Of a DNA stretch of 47,203 bases, positions 8,790 through 16,863 are shown piece after piece. Both the position numbers and the translations under genes were made by a program. Numbering within the stretch: position 1 is the first letter of the stretch; each line of letters begins with the position of its first letter. The stretch comes from an uncultured Cytophagales bacterium. Lineage in GTDB: Bacteria > Bacteroidota > Bacteroidia > Cytophagales > Thermonemataceae. The DNA is taken from assembly GCA_937911505.1 (NCBI GenBank), contig CALEMF010000044.1, forward strand, positions 1 to 47,203, written 5' to 3'. Below the pieces are notes generated by a model that was not told the origin of the DNA, made no database searches, and saw nothing but the letters and a program-made list of their open reading frames with translations.

Positions 8790-9779
8790 TCAGGCCAAGA
8801 AATTATTAAGCGAAAATAACCGTCTATAAAAGGTATAATCACCCGCAATGTCTTCTTTATAGCTCAGCTCGTCGGCTGCGCTGTCATAACTTCTAAAATA
8901 AGTAGCAGTGGATAAGTACCCCATCACCAAGCCAAGCCCACCACAAATATTACAACCCCCATCCCCTCCTTTTAGCATACAATCTGCCTGTACTACTTCA
9001 TACTTGTAAGGGTCGTAGGCAATGCTCAACCCAAATTGATTAGGTATCTCTAGGGTAAGAGGCTGATCTACGGGTGCATTTACTGAAAAATGTGCCAAGT
9101 CCATATCATAATCGAAGCTATCGCCCCAGCGAAATAGCGTGCGTGTACCACCTCCGCATAAATATTCCCACTCATCTTCGGTGGGAATCGAAAAGCCTTT
9201 ATGCGAAGCAATTTTGAGGAGGAAATCCTGATAGTTAATAGCTTCATAAAGATAAGCGACTATACCAGTAGCTGTTTTTTGAAGCTTGAGGGTATCGTGA
9301 ATAGTCAGTTCTTGATAAGATTGCTTGCTAAAATCTTGTAGCGCTTTCTCAAAGGGCGCTAACGCAGGACTGTCAAGCGGTATGGGTTCCCAACCAATAC
9401 TGTTGAGTTGCCTTTCTACTAGCATAGGTGAGAGGTTTGCTTTACGAACAGGCGAGGTCGATGCTTGCAAATAGTTGTCTAAGGTGATATCATCTAGGCC
9501 GCAGTCTTGTAATGATGCTTCTAAATCTTCTCGGGTCGCTTGATCCATCCCTTCTGCAAAAGTATCCCAGCCCAAAGTAACCTCATCGCCAGGAACGAAG
9601 ACAAACTCACGCCCTTGATACGAGAAAACAGCAGTAGGGGTATCCATCCCATAACGGCTAAAGTGCTCGAAACGCAGAAAAGAAAAAACTGGGTAGGCTA
9701 CAGCGATTTGTTTTAAAAGAGATTCTCTCGCTTGAGGAGAAAGTGCCTTATAAGCTTTTCTATAAAGTGGATGAGGCAT
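8790..9779 (-). CDS. SUMF1/FGE-like domain protein
   Basis: 329 aa, no signal peptide. The stretch GREFVFVPGDEVTLGWD (about 55-71) matches the start of formylglycine-generating-enzyme (SUMF1/EgtB/PvdO) domains, and FSIPTEDEWEYLCGGGTRTLFRWGD (about 196-220) matches their hallmark LPTEAEWEYAARGG...WGD. The C-terminal part (NQFGLS...KGGDGGC...YFRSY) follows the order of NxFGLxDMxGN...RGGS...FR but is degenerate. The active-site Cys pair of true FGE cannot be placed with certainty, so catalysis on the sulfatase at 1278 is doubtful. The fold may serve as an oxidase, ergothioneine-type enzyme or non-catalytic scaffold. Probably co-transcribed with the LRR gene. Confidence 0.8.
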   Translation of the reverse strand: MPHPLYRKAYKALSPQARESLLKQIAVAYPVFSFLRFEHFSRYGMDTPTAVFSYQGREFVFVPGDEVTLGWDTFAEGMDQATREDLEASLQDCGLDDITLDNYLQASTSPVRKANLSPMLVERQLNSIGWEPIPLDSPALAPFEKALQDFSKQSYQELTIHDTLKLQKTATGIVAYLYEAINYQDFLLKIASHKGFSIPTEDEWEYLCGGGTRTLFRWGDSFDYDMDLAHFSVNAPVDQPLTLEIPNQFGLSIAYDPYKYEVVQADCMLKGGDGGCNICGGLGLVMGYLSTATYFRSYDSAADELSYKEDIAGDYTFYRRLFSLNNFLA

Positions 9780-9946
9780 AAGGTACTCTATTATTTTTTG
9801 TTGTGTTATATATCGTAATAAATTAGTTATCAGATTTCATGTAGAATAAAAGTCTTCGCTGAAAAGTATCATGCATTGTGTTGATATCCTGATGCAACTC
9901 GTTTATCATTACACCTTTATCAAAGACCAACCTTCTCTTTTTCGAT

Positions 9947-10204
9947 ATGCCATTTGAGTATCATAGATACTGCCAATTAGCAACGCTTGTTCCGAAGAAT
10001 CTCGTGACAGCGCCCATCTGGTTTCGTTGTGGTACGCATATGACTATTTTGACGGCACCTATTGTTCAAGATACTGATTTTTGGAGTGATACTATCGCAA
10101 TAGGTTTTAATTTTTATTATTATAGGGACTACGGATTTATGCTTGCTTGTTGTGTCGGTTTAAAGGAGGCATCAGTATATCAAGAAAACGATTTTATTTC
10201 GTAA
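9947..10204 (+). CDS. Doubtful small ORF upstream of the plus-strand hydrolase
   Basis: 85 codons, no recognised domain, poor protein-like composition at both ends. The middle (DTDFWSDTIAIGFNFYYYRDYGF) faintly resembles the DxFSxxIxIGFxFxFYG block of Bacteroidota surface and gliding-associated proteins, so it may be a remnant. No convincing ribosome-binding or promoter signal. Listed because nothing else explains 9780-10226. Confidence 0.2.
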   Translation: MPFEYHRYCQLATLVPKNLVTAPIWFRCGTHMTILTAPIVQDTDFWSDTIAIGFNFYYYRDYGFMLACCVGLKEASVYQENDFIS

Positions 10205-10226
10205 CTTTCAAAACAAAACCTTCTCA

Positions 10227-11698
10227 ATGAAACTAAAAATACTATTATTTACTACGGTTCTAGTGAGTACCTTTCAGGTTGCTTTACAGGCACAAACCGA
10301 TAAAACGCTTGATGCTGATACACAACAAAAAATAGAGAAAGTTGAGAATAATCTTCGCCCGTTGGTGTCAAAGGAAGGCGACGCGCGCTGGAATCTTGAA
10401 GCACGCATGCGCAAGTACCAGATTGCTGGATTAAGCCTCGCAGTGATCCACAATTATAAAATTGACTGGGCAAAAGGATACGGAACAACTGGCCAGGCGG
10501 GAGCAGGAGACGTTACCGCACAAACCGTCTTCCAAGCTGCCTCGATGAGTAAATTTGTGAATGCAGTAGCCCTCCTGAAGCTGAGGGAATCGAAGGCAAT
10601 AGACTTGGATGAGGATATCAATACTTATTTAACTTCTTGGAAGTTTCCCTACAACAAAAAAATTAGTACAGATCCAATTACGCTTCGGCAACTGCTAAGC
10701 CATACAGCAGGCTTATCAACACACGGATTTGGCGGCTATAAAAGTGCAAAGAAATTACCGAATATAGTACAAACACTGGAGGGAAACCAACCAGCAAACT
10801 CAGATAAGGTAAAGCAGATCATGCCTCCTAACGAAGCATTTAAATACTCTGGCGGAGGAACTACCATTTCTCAACTCATCCTAACCAATCAGGCAAATAC
10901 CTCTTATGAAGCTTTTTTGAATGAGAATATTTTCACGCCTTTGGGCATGAACAACTCTTTCTACTCAGTAGAATTCGATAAATATCTAGATGACTTGGCC
11001 TATGGCCATTTAGCAAACGGTCAACCTTTAAAGAACCACTACAACATATACCCTGAATCTGCAGCGGCGGGCTTATGGACTACCCCTTCTGACTTGGCCA
11101 AGCTCATAATTGATGTGCAACTAAGCTTGAAAAATGACGCTGGTAAAATCCTTTCCAACCCATCAAGTAAAATATTAGTGACACCTCCCTTAAAAAGTAG
11201 TAACACCGCCCTAGGGCTTTTTACATCGAAGAAAATGGGCAGCGCCTATTTACAGCATTCTGGTGCTAATAAAGGCTTTAGAGGAAAGCTCTACTTCAGT
11301 GCAGAAAATGGAAACGGCTTAGTGGTGATGGTGAATGGTACCAACACAGAAATTATCAGAGAAATCATAAGAAGTGTAGCTTCTGTGTATAAATGGGCAG
11401 ATTTTAAAACGCTGATAGCCTCGCCAGATTAAACCTTGATTCGCTAGACGTAAGCCAATATGTAGGAACTTATACACGAGAAAATAGAAAAATTGAAGTG
11501 AGCCTAAAAAAAGGAAAACTAATATTGAGTGAAGCAGGGAAGTGGCGTTCTAAACTCACTGCTCTACAAAAATCTACATTTGTAATTGATACGGTGTCGC
11601 CACAAGCTACCATTGAATTTATTCAAGATAGCGACGGTGTGGTTAGTAAATGCCTTCTAAAACAAAATGAGCTCACTGAATGGCTAAAGGTGAAATAG
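10227..11698 (+). pseudogene. Serine hydrolase (beta-lactamase class C fold) with DUF3471-like C-domain split by a frameshift
   Basis: The first frame (10227-11432, 401 aa) has a signal peptide ending LQAQ, the SxxK motif Ser106-Met-Ser-Lys109, LLSHTAG, a YSGGG motif (about 207-211) and HSGANKGF near the end, so the catalytic domain is complete. The TAA at 11430 is not the natural end: in the next frame, from 11426, the DNA continues RLNLDSLDVSQYVGTYT... to the stop at 11696-11698. This reads as the small beta domain (YxGxY...KIEVSLKKGKL) that normally follows in this family. The fused product would be about 490 aa. A -1 shift (or loss of a base or gain of two) at about 11421-11430 is needed, and no canonical slippery heptamer is present. 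The catalytic part may still be made. One of few plus-strand genes here. Confidence 0.75.
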
Positions 11699-11848
11699 TA
11701 GGGTAAGTGTATGTATCCCATTAATTAGGATCGATTATCATCCATTATTTTCGGGGCAACTAGAAGCTGCGCTCAAAGAAGAGATAAAAGTAGAGTTGGA
11801 TAGAAACTATGTGGGCGAGTACATAGTAGAGGCATTGTCACCGTTATA
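11694..11848 (+). pseudogene. Coding remnant without start codon
   Basis: An open frame ending at TAG 11846-11848 reads ...DYHPLFSGQLEAALKEEIKV and then ELDRNYVGEYIVEALSPL. It has protein-like composition but no ATG and no RBS, and it begins right after the frameshifted hydrolase. The YVGEYIVE stretch could be a copy of the YVGTYT block, but the parent is not identified. Apart from this and the 21-bp repeat, 11699-11998 holds nothing I can name. Confidence 0.35.
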
Positions 11849-11865
11849 GGTCTTGTAAACTGGCT
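11845..11865 (+). repeat. 21-bp dispersed repeat, copy A
   Basis: TATAGGTCTT followed by GTAAACTGGCT. It matches 31565-31585 at 20 of 21 positions in the same orientation, and similarity stops at both ends. It overlaps the stop of the coding remnant. Confidence 0.5.
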
Positions 11866-11998
11866 GCCTTACCAAGACAGATCACGACGCCTATGGTCGT
11901 TCATTTGAATTTTCTTGCAGGCTAATGAACTTGGGTGAGTAACTTACAAAACCTACGACAATAGCTCGTGATGATAGACTATATAACTACCTTGGAGA

Positions 11999-12958
11999 TC
12001 AACGGTTTACTTCATCAGGATTACCCATTTTACCTGATTGGTAATTTTTAATGCATTGAACGATTTGTTCCTTTGTGTTCATAACAAATGGACCGTAAGA
12101 ATAAACCACTTCATTTAACGGCTTTCCTCCTAATACCAACATTTCAGAAGCTTCTTGGGCATATAACTTGATACTGGATTCACCTCGCTCATACAGCACA
12201 ATTTGGTGCTCATCAAGTGTCCTTGCACCTTCTACTTCTAGTTTTCCACTTACCAAGTATACGAAAGCATTATGGGTAGGATCAGTTGGAATATCTAAAC
12301 GGGCATCTTTCTTCATTTTTACATGATAGTAAAAAGCGGGTGTCAGCAACTCAATGTTTGATGTGGTATTATGTAGTGTTCCCAGTACTACTTGAATGGT
12401 GTACTGGTCTGTTTCAATTTTTTCTTGAGTAGTAGGGCGATTGATAGTAGTGGTGGGATCGATCATCTTATACTGTGAAGGAATATTTAACCATATTTGA
12501 AATCCATGATAGGCGCCTCCTTTATCATATAATTGCTGACCAGATTCTTCCATATGGATCGCTCCACTACCCGAATTAAACATCATAAAGTCACCCTTCT
12601 CAATTTGAAAATCATAGTTGAGACTATCCTTATGATGGCCAGTACCTTCTAAAAAGTAAGTGGTGGGAGATACGCCAGCGTGCGGATGTGCCTCTACACG
12701 TAGAGGGTCTTGCCCTGCCTCAAGGGTGACAGGGCCAAACTCATCAAGTAATACGTAAGGAGATACATAATCCAGGTGGTTTCCCGCAAAGGCTCTGATG
12801 ACGGGCAAGGTACCCACTTTGACTTTTTTAGATTTGACAATCCTATGAACACGTCTTTGGGTATCTGCATGGTACAGGCCAGAAGCAGTGACTATTCGGC
12901 TGGTTACCAGTGATACTCCTAGTATAGCGGAGCCTTTAATGAATTCTCTTCTGTGCAT
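11999..12958 (-). CDS. Pirin-family protein with Tat-like signal
   Basis: 319-aa bicupin of the pirin family. The metal ligands of the N-terminal cupin are visible: His91 and His93 in HPHAG, His135 and Glu137 in IHMEES, the set used by human pirin and the quercetinase YhhW. The C-terminal cupin lies at about 195-300. Pirins bind Fe and act as quercetin 2,3-dioxygenases or redox sensors. Unusually, the protein starts MHRREFIKGSAILGVSLV, a short twin-arginine (RREF) signal, pointing to export of the folded metalloprotein. A 16-bp palindrome and a small hairpin lie 70-135 bp upstream. Confidence 0.9.
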   Translation of the reverse strand: MHRREFIKGSAILGVSLVTSRIVTASGLYHADTQRRVHRIVKSKKVKVGTLPVIRAFAGNHLDYVSPYVLLDEFGPVTLEAGQDPLRVEAHPHAGVSPTTYFLEGTGHHKDSLNYDFQIEKGDFMMFNSGSGAIHMEESGQQLYDKGGAYHGFQIWLNIPSQYKMIDPTTTINRPTTQEKIETDQYTIQVVLGTLHNTTSNIELLTPAFYYHVKMKKDARLDIPTDPTHNAFVYLVSGKLEVEGARTLDEHQIVLYERGESSIKLYAQEASEMLVLGGKPLNEVVYSYGPFVMNTKEQIVQCIKNYQSGKMGNPDEVNR

Positions 12959-13320
12959 ATCTTAGAAATTCTGTACGTACCTGCTCAAATGATTATTCTT
13001 ACACTACAAAACAATTGAATTTAATAAAGGTTCGGACTACGAACTTTTCGAATAACTGAATAAAGTTTTCTGCTTGGTCGTAAATATTTACGATGACTGT
13101 TTGCTACAGCGCTTAGTAATTACTACAATCCTCGTACTAGAAATACTGATTCAAGATGAAGACTGTAACGACAAGCTACACCTGAGTGGTAGTTTTCACG
13201 TTCCCATATTTTCTAAGCGTCTGCTTGGATTTTGTTTATGGTATTGATTACTTAGACACACTGCTTCTGGAGGAGGGTAAGCTTCATAAGTCGGGGTAAT
13301 CAGTAATACAGCCTAGCAAA
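12959..13320. other. 362-bp intergenic region with operator-like palindromes
   Basis: No gene recognised on either strand. Between the pirin start (12958) and the nitrilase stop (13321) the readable structure is the palindrome and hairpin at 13030-13093. The rest is AT-rich with only frames lacking family resemblance. Confidence 0.5.
13030..13093. promoter_or_regulatory. Palindromes upstream of the pirin gene
   Basis: TCGTAAATATTTACGA at 13078-13093 is a perfect 16-bp palindrome without spacer, 120 bp upstream of the pirin ATG. GTTCG-GACTA-CGAAC at 13030-13044 is a small hairpin between it and the gene. A perfect spacerless palindrome is typical of a symmetric operator. Cognate regulator unknown. 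Confidence 0.4.
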
Positions 13321-14049
13321 CTACAGACTGACACGCTTCGCCTCGTCGCGTTTGGTATCGTAAAGGATAAAACCTTGCTTTTCTGTGTCAAGCTCCTCTA
13401 CTAATTTTCCTTGGCTATTCCATACAGCACTTTTTCCATTACTAAGAAAGTTGTCGCAAAAGCCTACACAGTTGGCCATCAAAACTGGTAGGTGAAATTC
13501 TTGGGCTATTGAAGGAAAATGTAGATAAGCTTTATTGAGCCCTCGGTCTGGTTTAGCAACACTGGCTATGTAAATATCAGCCTGCTTGTTGACTGCTTCT
13601 TCGAAGTGAGCTCTTTGTAAGGTTTCGTAACAAATGCCGAGCGCCACTTTTTCTCCTTTTATTTGTAAAGAAGGCTGGCTTTTTCCACTTGTAAAATAGG
13701 GTAGCTCGTCTTCGTGTAACAGGCTTTTAGTATAAAGACTCCTCTCTTTATATGCTTGAAAAATTAGCATACTGATATTCACGCCGTCAGTAGCTTTTGT
13801 GGGTGCCCCTACGCCTATGGCAACCTCATTTTTGTCAGCGAATGCTTGAAAGGGAGTGAGCCGGGCATCGTCCACCTGGACAGCGAGTGACTCTGCCAAT
13901 GTTGGCTCATAACCAGTAAGGGAGAGTTCTGGAAATATAATAAGGTCAGCTTTCAGCTTGATGATCTGTTCGATTAAATACAGATGATTACTGATGTTGC
14001 GCTCGATATTTCCTCTTACAGGGCTGATTTGTACGATGCCTATTCTCAT
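13321..14049 (-). CDS. Carbon-nitrogen hydrolase (nitrilase superfamily amidase)
   Basis: 242 aa. The catalytic triad of the family is complete: Glu41 in FPELSLTGYEP, Lys108 in YTKSLLHEDE and Cys140 in LGICYETLQ. These enzymes hydrolyse C-N bonds of amides, ureido compounds or nitriles in the cytoplasm; the short length and SLTGYEP motif fit the omega-amidase/carbamoyl-putrescine-amidase-like branches, substrate undetermined. It follows the serine hydrolase (stop at 14110) by 60 bp and may be read through from it. Confidence 0.9.
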   Translation of the reverse strand: MRIGIVQISPVRGNIERNISNHLYLIEQIIKLKADLIIFPELSLTGYEPTLAESLAVQVDDARLTPFQAFADKNEVAIGVGAPTKATDGVNISMLIFQAYKERSLYTKSLLHEDELPYFTSGKSQPSLQIKGEKVALGICYETLQRAHFEEAVNKQADIYIASVAKPDRGLNKAYLHFPSIAQEFHLPVLMANCVGFCDNFLSNGKSAVWNSQGKLVEELDTEKQGFILYDTKRDEAKRVSL

Positions 14050-14109
14050 TTGCGTATAGTTACTATCTATTTAGCAACAATTTACGCTTTTTCATAACAG
14101 ATGTTTTTA

Positions 14110-15183
14110 CTATTCTGTCATAGCAGGTACAATAAAGTCGTTCATAAGTGCATTGGTATAGGGATGAGCATTTCTATTGCCATAGTTGGTAGTAGTAATC
14201 ACAACCGCTAAGCCCAGCTCAGGTAAAGCCAAAACTTTCTGCCCGCCATTACCAGACATGTAGTAAGATTGATAAAGCTTTTCTTTTCCAAAACTTCTCA
14301 GCCAAAGTAAATAACCATAGTCAATATCCTCACGAACCTTGGCTTTAGGCGTAGTGGCTTTTCTTAGCCAAGCGCTCGGAACGATCTGCTGTCCTTTCCA
14401 AACACCGTCATTTAAGCACATTTGAATCAGCTTTAGGAAATCTCGGCTGCTGTAGCCGCTCCCGCCTGCGGTATTTAAGATGCCTTCGGGGGTATAGTGG
14501 AGTTCGTATTGCTCAATACCAAGTGGCTCGAAGAGGTGTTGCTTGGCAAACTGATCTAAGGGAGTACCAATGGCTGACTGCAAGATGGCAGCTACGGCTG
14601 CTGCGCCAGCAGAACAATAGCTAAAGGCTCTTCCGTAAGGCTGCTCGGCTGGTTTTGGTTCAAAGGGGTAAGATCGGATAGGGAGATTAAGAAAAAAGCT
14701 TGTCCAATCTTCTATAGGGTACATTCTTTCTTCATTTCCTCTGGAAAAGCTATTAAAATCATTGCATTCCAGTACAGAGCTCATGGTGAGTAGATCCTCT
14801 ATCGTGACGGCCTCCTTTCTCTTGTCTGGATTTTGTACGGGCATTTTGTGCTGGAGATACTTCATTATTTTATCTTTTTCTGATTGTACGTGACCCTTTT
14901 TGATAGCTATACCCGTAAGAAGTGTAGCCATTGTTTTAGTGGCAGAGCGGGTATTGTGTAAAGAATTCTTATCGTTACCATTATAGTATTTTTCAAAAAC
15001 TACCTGACCTTTTTTGGCTACCAAAACGCTGGTAATTTGCTCGTACTTTCCCGTAGTAATAGCGCTATCCATTTTTTCTAAAAGAGGATAGGCTACTGTG
15101 TTTACCTTTGAGAAATCGAGCTGTGCACATGTAGTTTGATGGATAAAGAGACAAAAAAGAAGGTTAATGAGGGTTTTCTGCAT
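14110..15183 (-). CDS. Serine hydrolase (beta-lactamase class C fold), exported
   Basis: 357 aa from ATG 15183. The longer frame starting at 15228 is rejected: residue 16 opens a signal peptide (MQKTLINLLFCLFIHQTTCAQ) and a -7 promoter element lies at 15230-15237. The SxxK motif is Ser80-Ala-Thr-Lys83 in HNTRSATK, the second motif is YCS in FSYCSAGAAA, and the third motif is replaced by SGNGGQ, as in the hydrolases at 16864 and 29797, so these three form one subfamily. Likely a periplasmic esterase or peptidase. The AraC gene directly upstream may control it. Confidence 0.88.
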   Translation of the reverse strand: MQKTLINLLFCLFIHQTTCAQLDFSKVNTVAYPLLEKMDSAITTGKYEQITSVLVAKKGQVVFEKYYNGNDKNSLHNTRSATKTMATLLTGIAIKKGHVQSEKDKIMKYLQHKMPVQNPDKRKEAVTIEDLLTMSSVLECNDFNSFSRGNEERMYPIEDWTSFFLNLPIRSYPFEPKPAEQPYGRAFSYCSAGAAAVAAILQSAIGTPLDQFAKQHLFEPLGIEQYELHYTPEGILNTAGGSGYSSRDFLKLIQMCLNDGVWKGQQIVPSAWLRKATTPKAKVREDIDYGYLLWLRSFGKEKLYQSYYMSGNGGQKVLALPELGLAVVITTTNYGNRNAHPYTNALMNDFIVPAMTE

Positions 15184-15229
15184 AAGAAAGTAAATTTGGT
15201 TTTGAAATACTGAACTCATTTTTGACAAC

Positions 15230-15237
15230 CAAAGATA
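15230..15237 (-). promoter_or_regulatory. Bacteroidota -7 promoter element for the 14110-15183 hydrolase
   Basis: On the minus strand this reads TATCTTTG, an exact match to TAnnTTTG, 46 bp before the ATG at 15183. No clean TTG stands at the -33 distance, so the call rests on the -7 box and its position. Confidence 0.45.
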
Positions 15238-15285
15238 CTCCTCCTTTTCTAGGTAAAATAGAACAGGATTAACATCAGATAATAA

Positions 15286-16092
15286 TTACTTGAGTAGTTG
15301 TTTACGAAATGTACTTGGGAGATGGTTAAAGTACGCTTTGAAAACACGATTAAAATGACTTTGATCTGCAAAGCCTGCTTGGTAGGCGATTTCTGTCAAT
15401 GAGTAATGCGTATTTTGTAAAAGTGGGAGGGCTCTTTTTAGCTTCAACTGTCTTACATACTCGCCCAAACTTGAAGAAAAGTATTGCGGAGCAGCTCTGG
15501 AAATATGTACTGGGTGAACACCCAATTGGTCGGAAAGGTATTTAAGATCAAACTTGGAAGGGTCATCATGCAATAATTCTTTTAGTTTGAAAATCCAATG
15601 AGGCGTCTCTTTAAGACTGACCTCTTTTACCTTGATTAAGGCATCGCATATCTGAATCAATAAAGTTTCTACAGATATTTCACTGTTGGCATCTGCAAGT
15701 ATAAATTCACGGTATAGCTGTGTAAAAAGAAAGTGTATTCGAGGCTGCTCAATGGGCTGACTCCCTTCAAGCAGTGGTAAGTTGATCTCGTTTTTTTCAA
15801 GCCAGTGCTTCTCAAATTCTAAATGAAAGCCTCCTGCTTGTTCAGAGTGTTTTATGCCATAGTGGGCTTCTTGCCAGTTGTTGTACATCAAACTTCCAGT
15901 GGGCAACAAGCTTTTCATTCTTTTGTTGCCATCAATCATATTACCGTGTAAGACGAACATGAAGTAAGGATTCTCGTGGTAATGCCATGGGGTTCTATCT
16001 ACAGGATAGTCATATTTGGACAATAAAATGCCTTCAAAAGATAGCTCCGTTTCTTTTTGTCCGTAGTATTTGCCTTTGGTAGAAATTTCCAT
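15286..16092 (-). CDS. AraC-family transcriptional regulator
   Basis: 268 aa. The N-terminal half is a cupin-like sensor domain (WHYHENPYFMFVLHGN at about 37-52). The C-terminal half has two helix-turn-helix units: LSDQLGVHPVHISRA and LTEIAYQAGFADQSHFNRVFKAYFNHLPSTFR, the signature of AraC/XylS regulators. It sits 102 bp upstream of the exported serine hydrolase in the same direction, so regulation of that gene is plausible but inferred. Upstream, 16093-16554 holds no gene. Confidence 0.92.
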   Translation of the reverse strand: MEISTKGKYYGQKETELSFEGILLSKYDYPVDRTPWHYHENPYFMFVLHGNMIDGNKRMKSLLPTGSLMYNNWQEAHYGIKHSEQAGGFHLEFEKHWLEKNEINLPLLEGSQPIEQPRIHFLFTQLYREFILADANSEISVETLLIQICDALIKVKEVSLKETPHWIFKLKELLHDDPSKFDLKYLSDQLGVHPVHISRAAPQYFSSSLGEYVRQLKLKRALPLLQNTHYSLTEIAYQAGFADQSHFNRVFKAYFNHLPSTFRKQLLK

Positions 16093-16554
16093 TTTGTCAG
16101 GAGATTACTCTTACATATAACCGCATGGTGTCAGAAGAGTATTATAGTTAGCCTACTAAAATAAGAAAAAAAAGTTACGATACAATAAAATAGCCCTGTT
16201 GGATAATGTGCGTTTATCTGGACGCTGACAAGCGTTAATAGCGGTTCAAATACATAGAGCAGGCCTCCTACCAGACGGGGCTTCTAAGGTTTTAATAAGT
16301 TTCTTTTCAAGAAGAATTCTAGTAAAACGAGAAGCTGTTGAGATATAATAGAAAGTAGCTGTATTTTGACGCTCATATTTTCCGTTTATTGAGAATCAAA
16401 ATACTTTGATGTACATTAATTAAGCACAAAATGTTTTGTTTGTCAAACTATTGAATGGCAAGCGTCGCTAAATAGCTAGAGGTTGGAGATGCCTAACTAC
16501 TGTAGAAGAAATATATACGTATTCAGGATGTTGGTTAGCGCACCTCTCAACTAA
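16093..16554. other. 462-bp gene-free region upstream of the AraC gene
   Basis: AT-rich DNA between the AraC start and MITE copy 2. I see no coding frame with family resemblance and no clear promoter match. It must contain the AraC promoter. Confidence 0.5.
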
Positions 16555-16859
16555 GAGAACGTTTAAAAATTAAACTCTGTATAATTAATATTTTACGAAA
16601 TTTTCATCACTTGTACTTCGATTTACCTTTCGTTCATTTTTTAGCTTCGCTGAACTCCACTTCGTTCCGGTTCTTGATGAACCGAGCCTCTGGCGAGCTC
16701 GGCGTAGCCAAAAACGAACCAAAAACCGACCAACGGGAGCTCAGCGCAGCTAAATCCAAAGCTTCTGCCCACGAATCCACCCGCCTCCCCGCTGGATTTT
16801 CAGGCCTGTGCACTTATACCGATCTTAAAAACGGGCAGTTATAAAAAATAAACATACTC
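16555..16859 (+). mobile_element. MITE-like dispersed repeat, copy 2 (complete, 305 bp)
   Basis: The left end GAGAACGTTTAAAAATTAAA and the right end (inverted: GAGTATGTTTATTTTTTATA) form terminal inverted repeats. TAA at 16552-16554 and again at 16860-16862 is the target duplication. Compared with copy 3 it carries an insertion in the central hairpin loop made of nested palindromes: GGTTC-TTGAT-GAACC, CCGAGC...GCTCGG, and GCTTCGCTGAACTCC imperfectly paired with GGAGCTCAGCGCAGC. The right half keeps the near-palindrome ending GCTGGATT and the LPAGFSG frame. It inserted one base after the stop codon of the hydrolase at 16864, replacing that gene's 3' flank. Confidence 0.85.
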
Positions 16860-16863
16860 TAAA

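Noticed and set aside
11426..11440. Programmed -1 frameshift in the serine hydrolase
   Set aside because: ATTAAAC near the stop is not an X-XXY-YYZ heptamer and no clear downstream pseudoknot is seen; an indel is simpler.
16611..16844. 77-codon plus-strand ORF and the similar 63-codon ORF at 41387-41578 as protein genes
   Set aside because: Both lie wholly inside copies of the MITE and differ before the shared LPAGFSG block; treated as part of the repeat. The kept frame is reported as a finding only.
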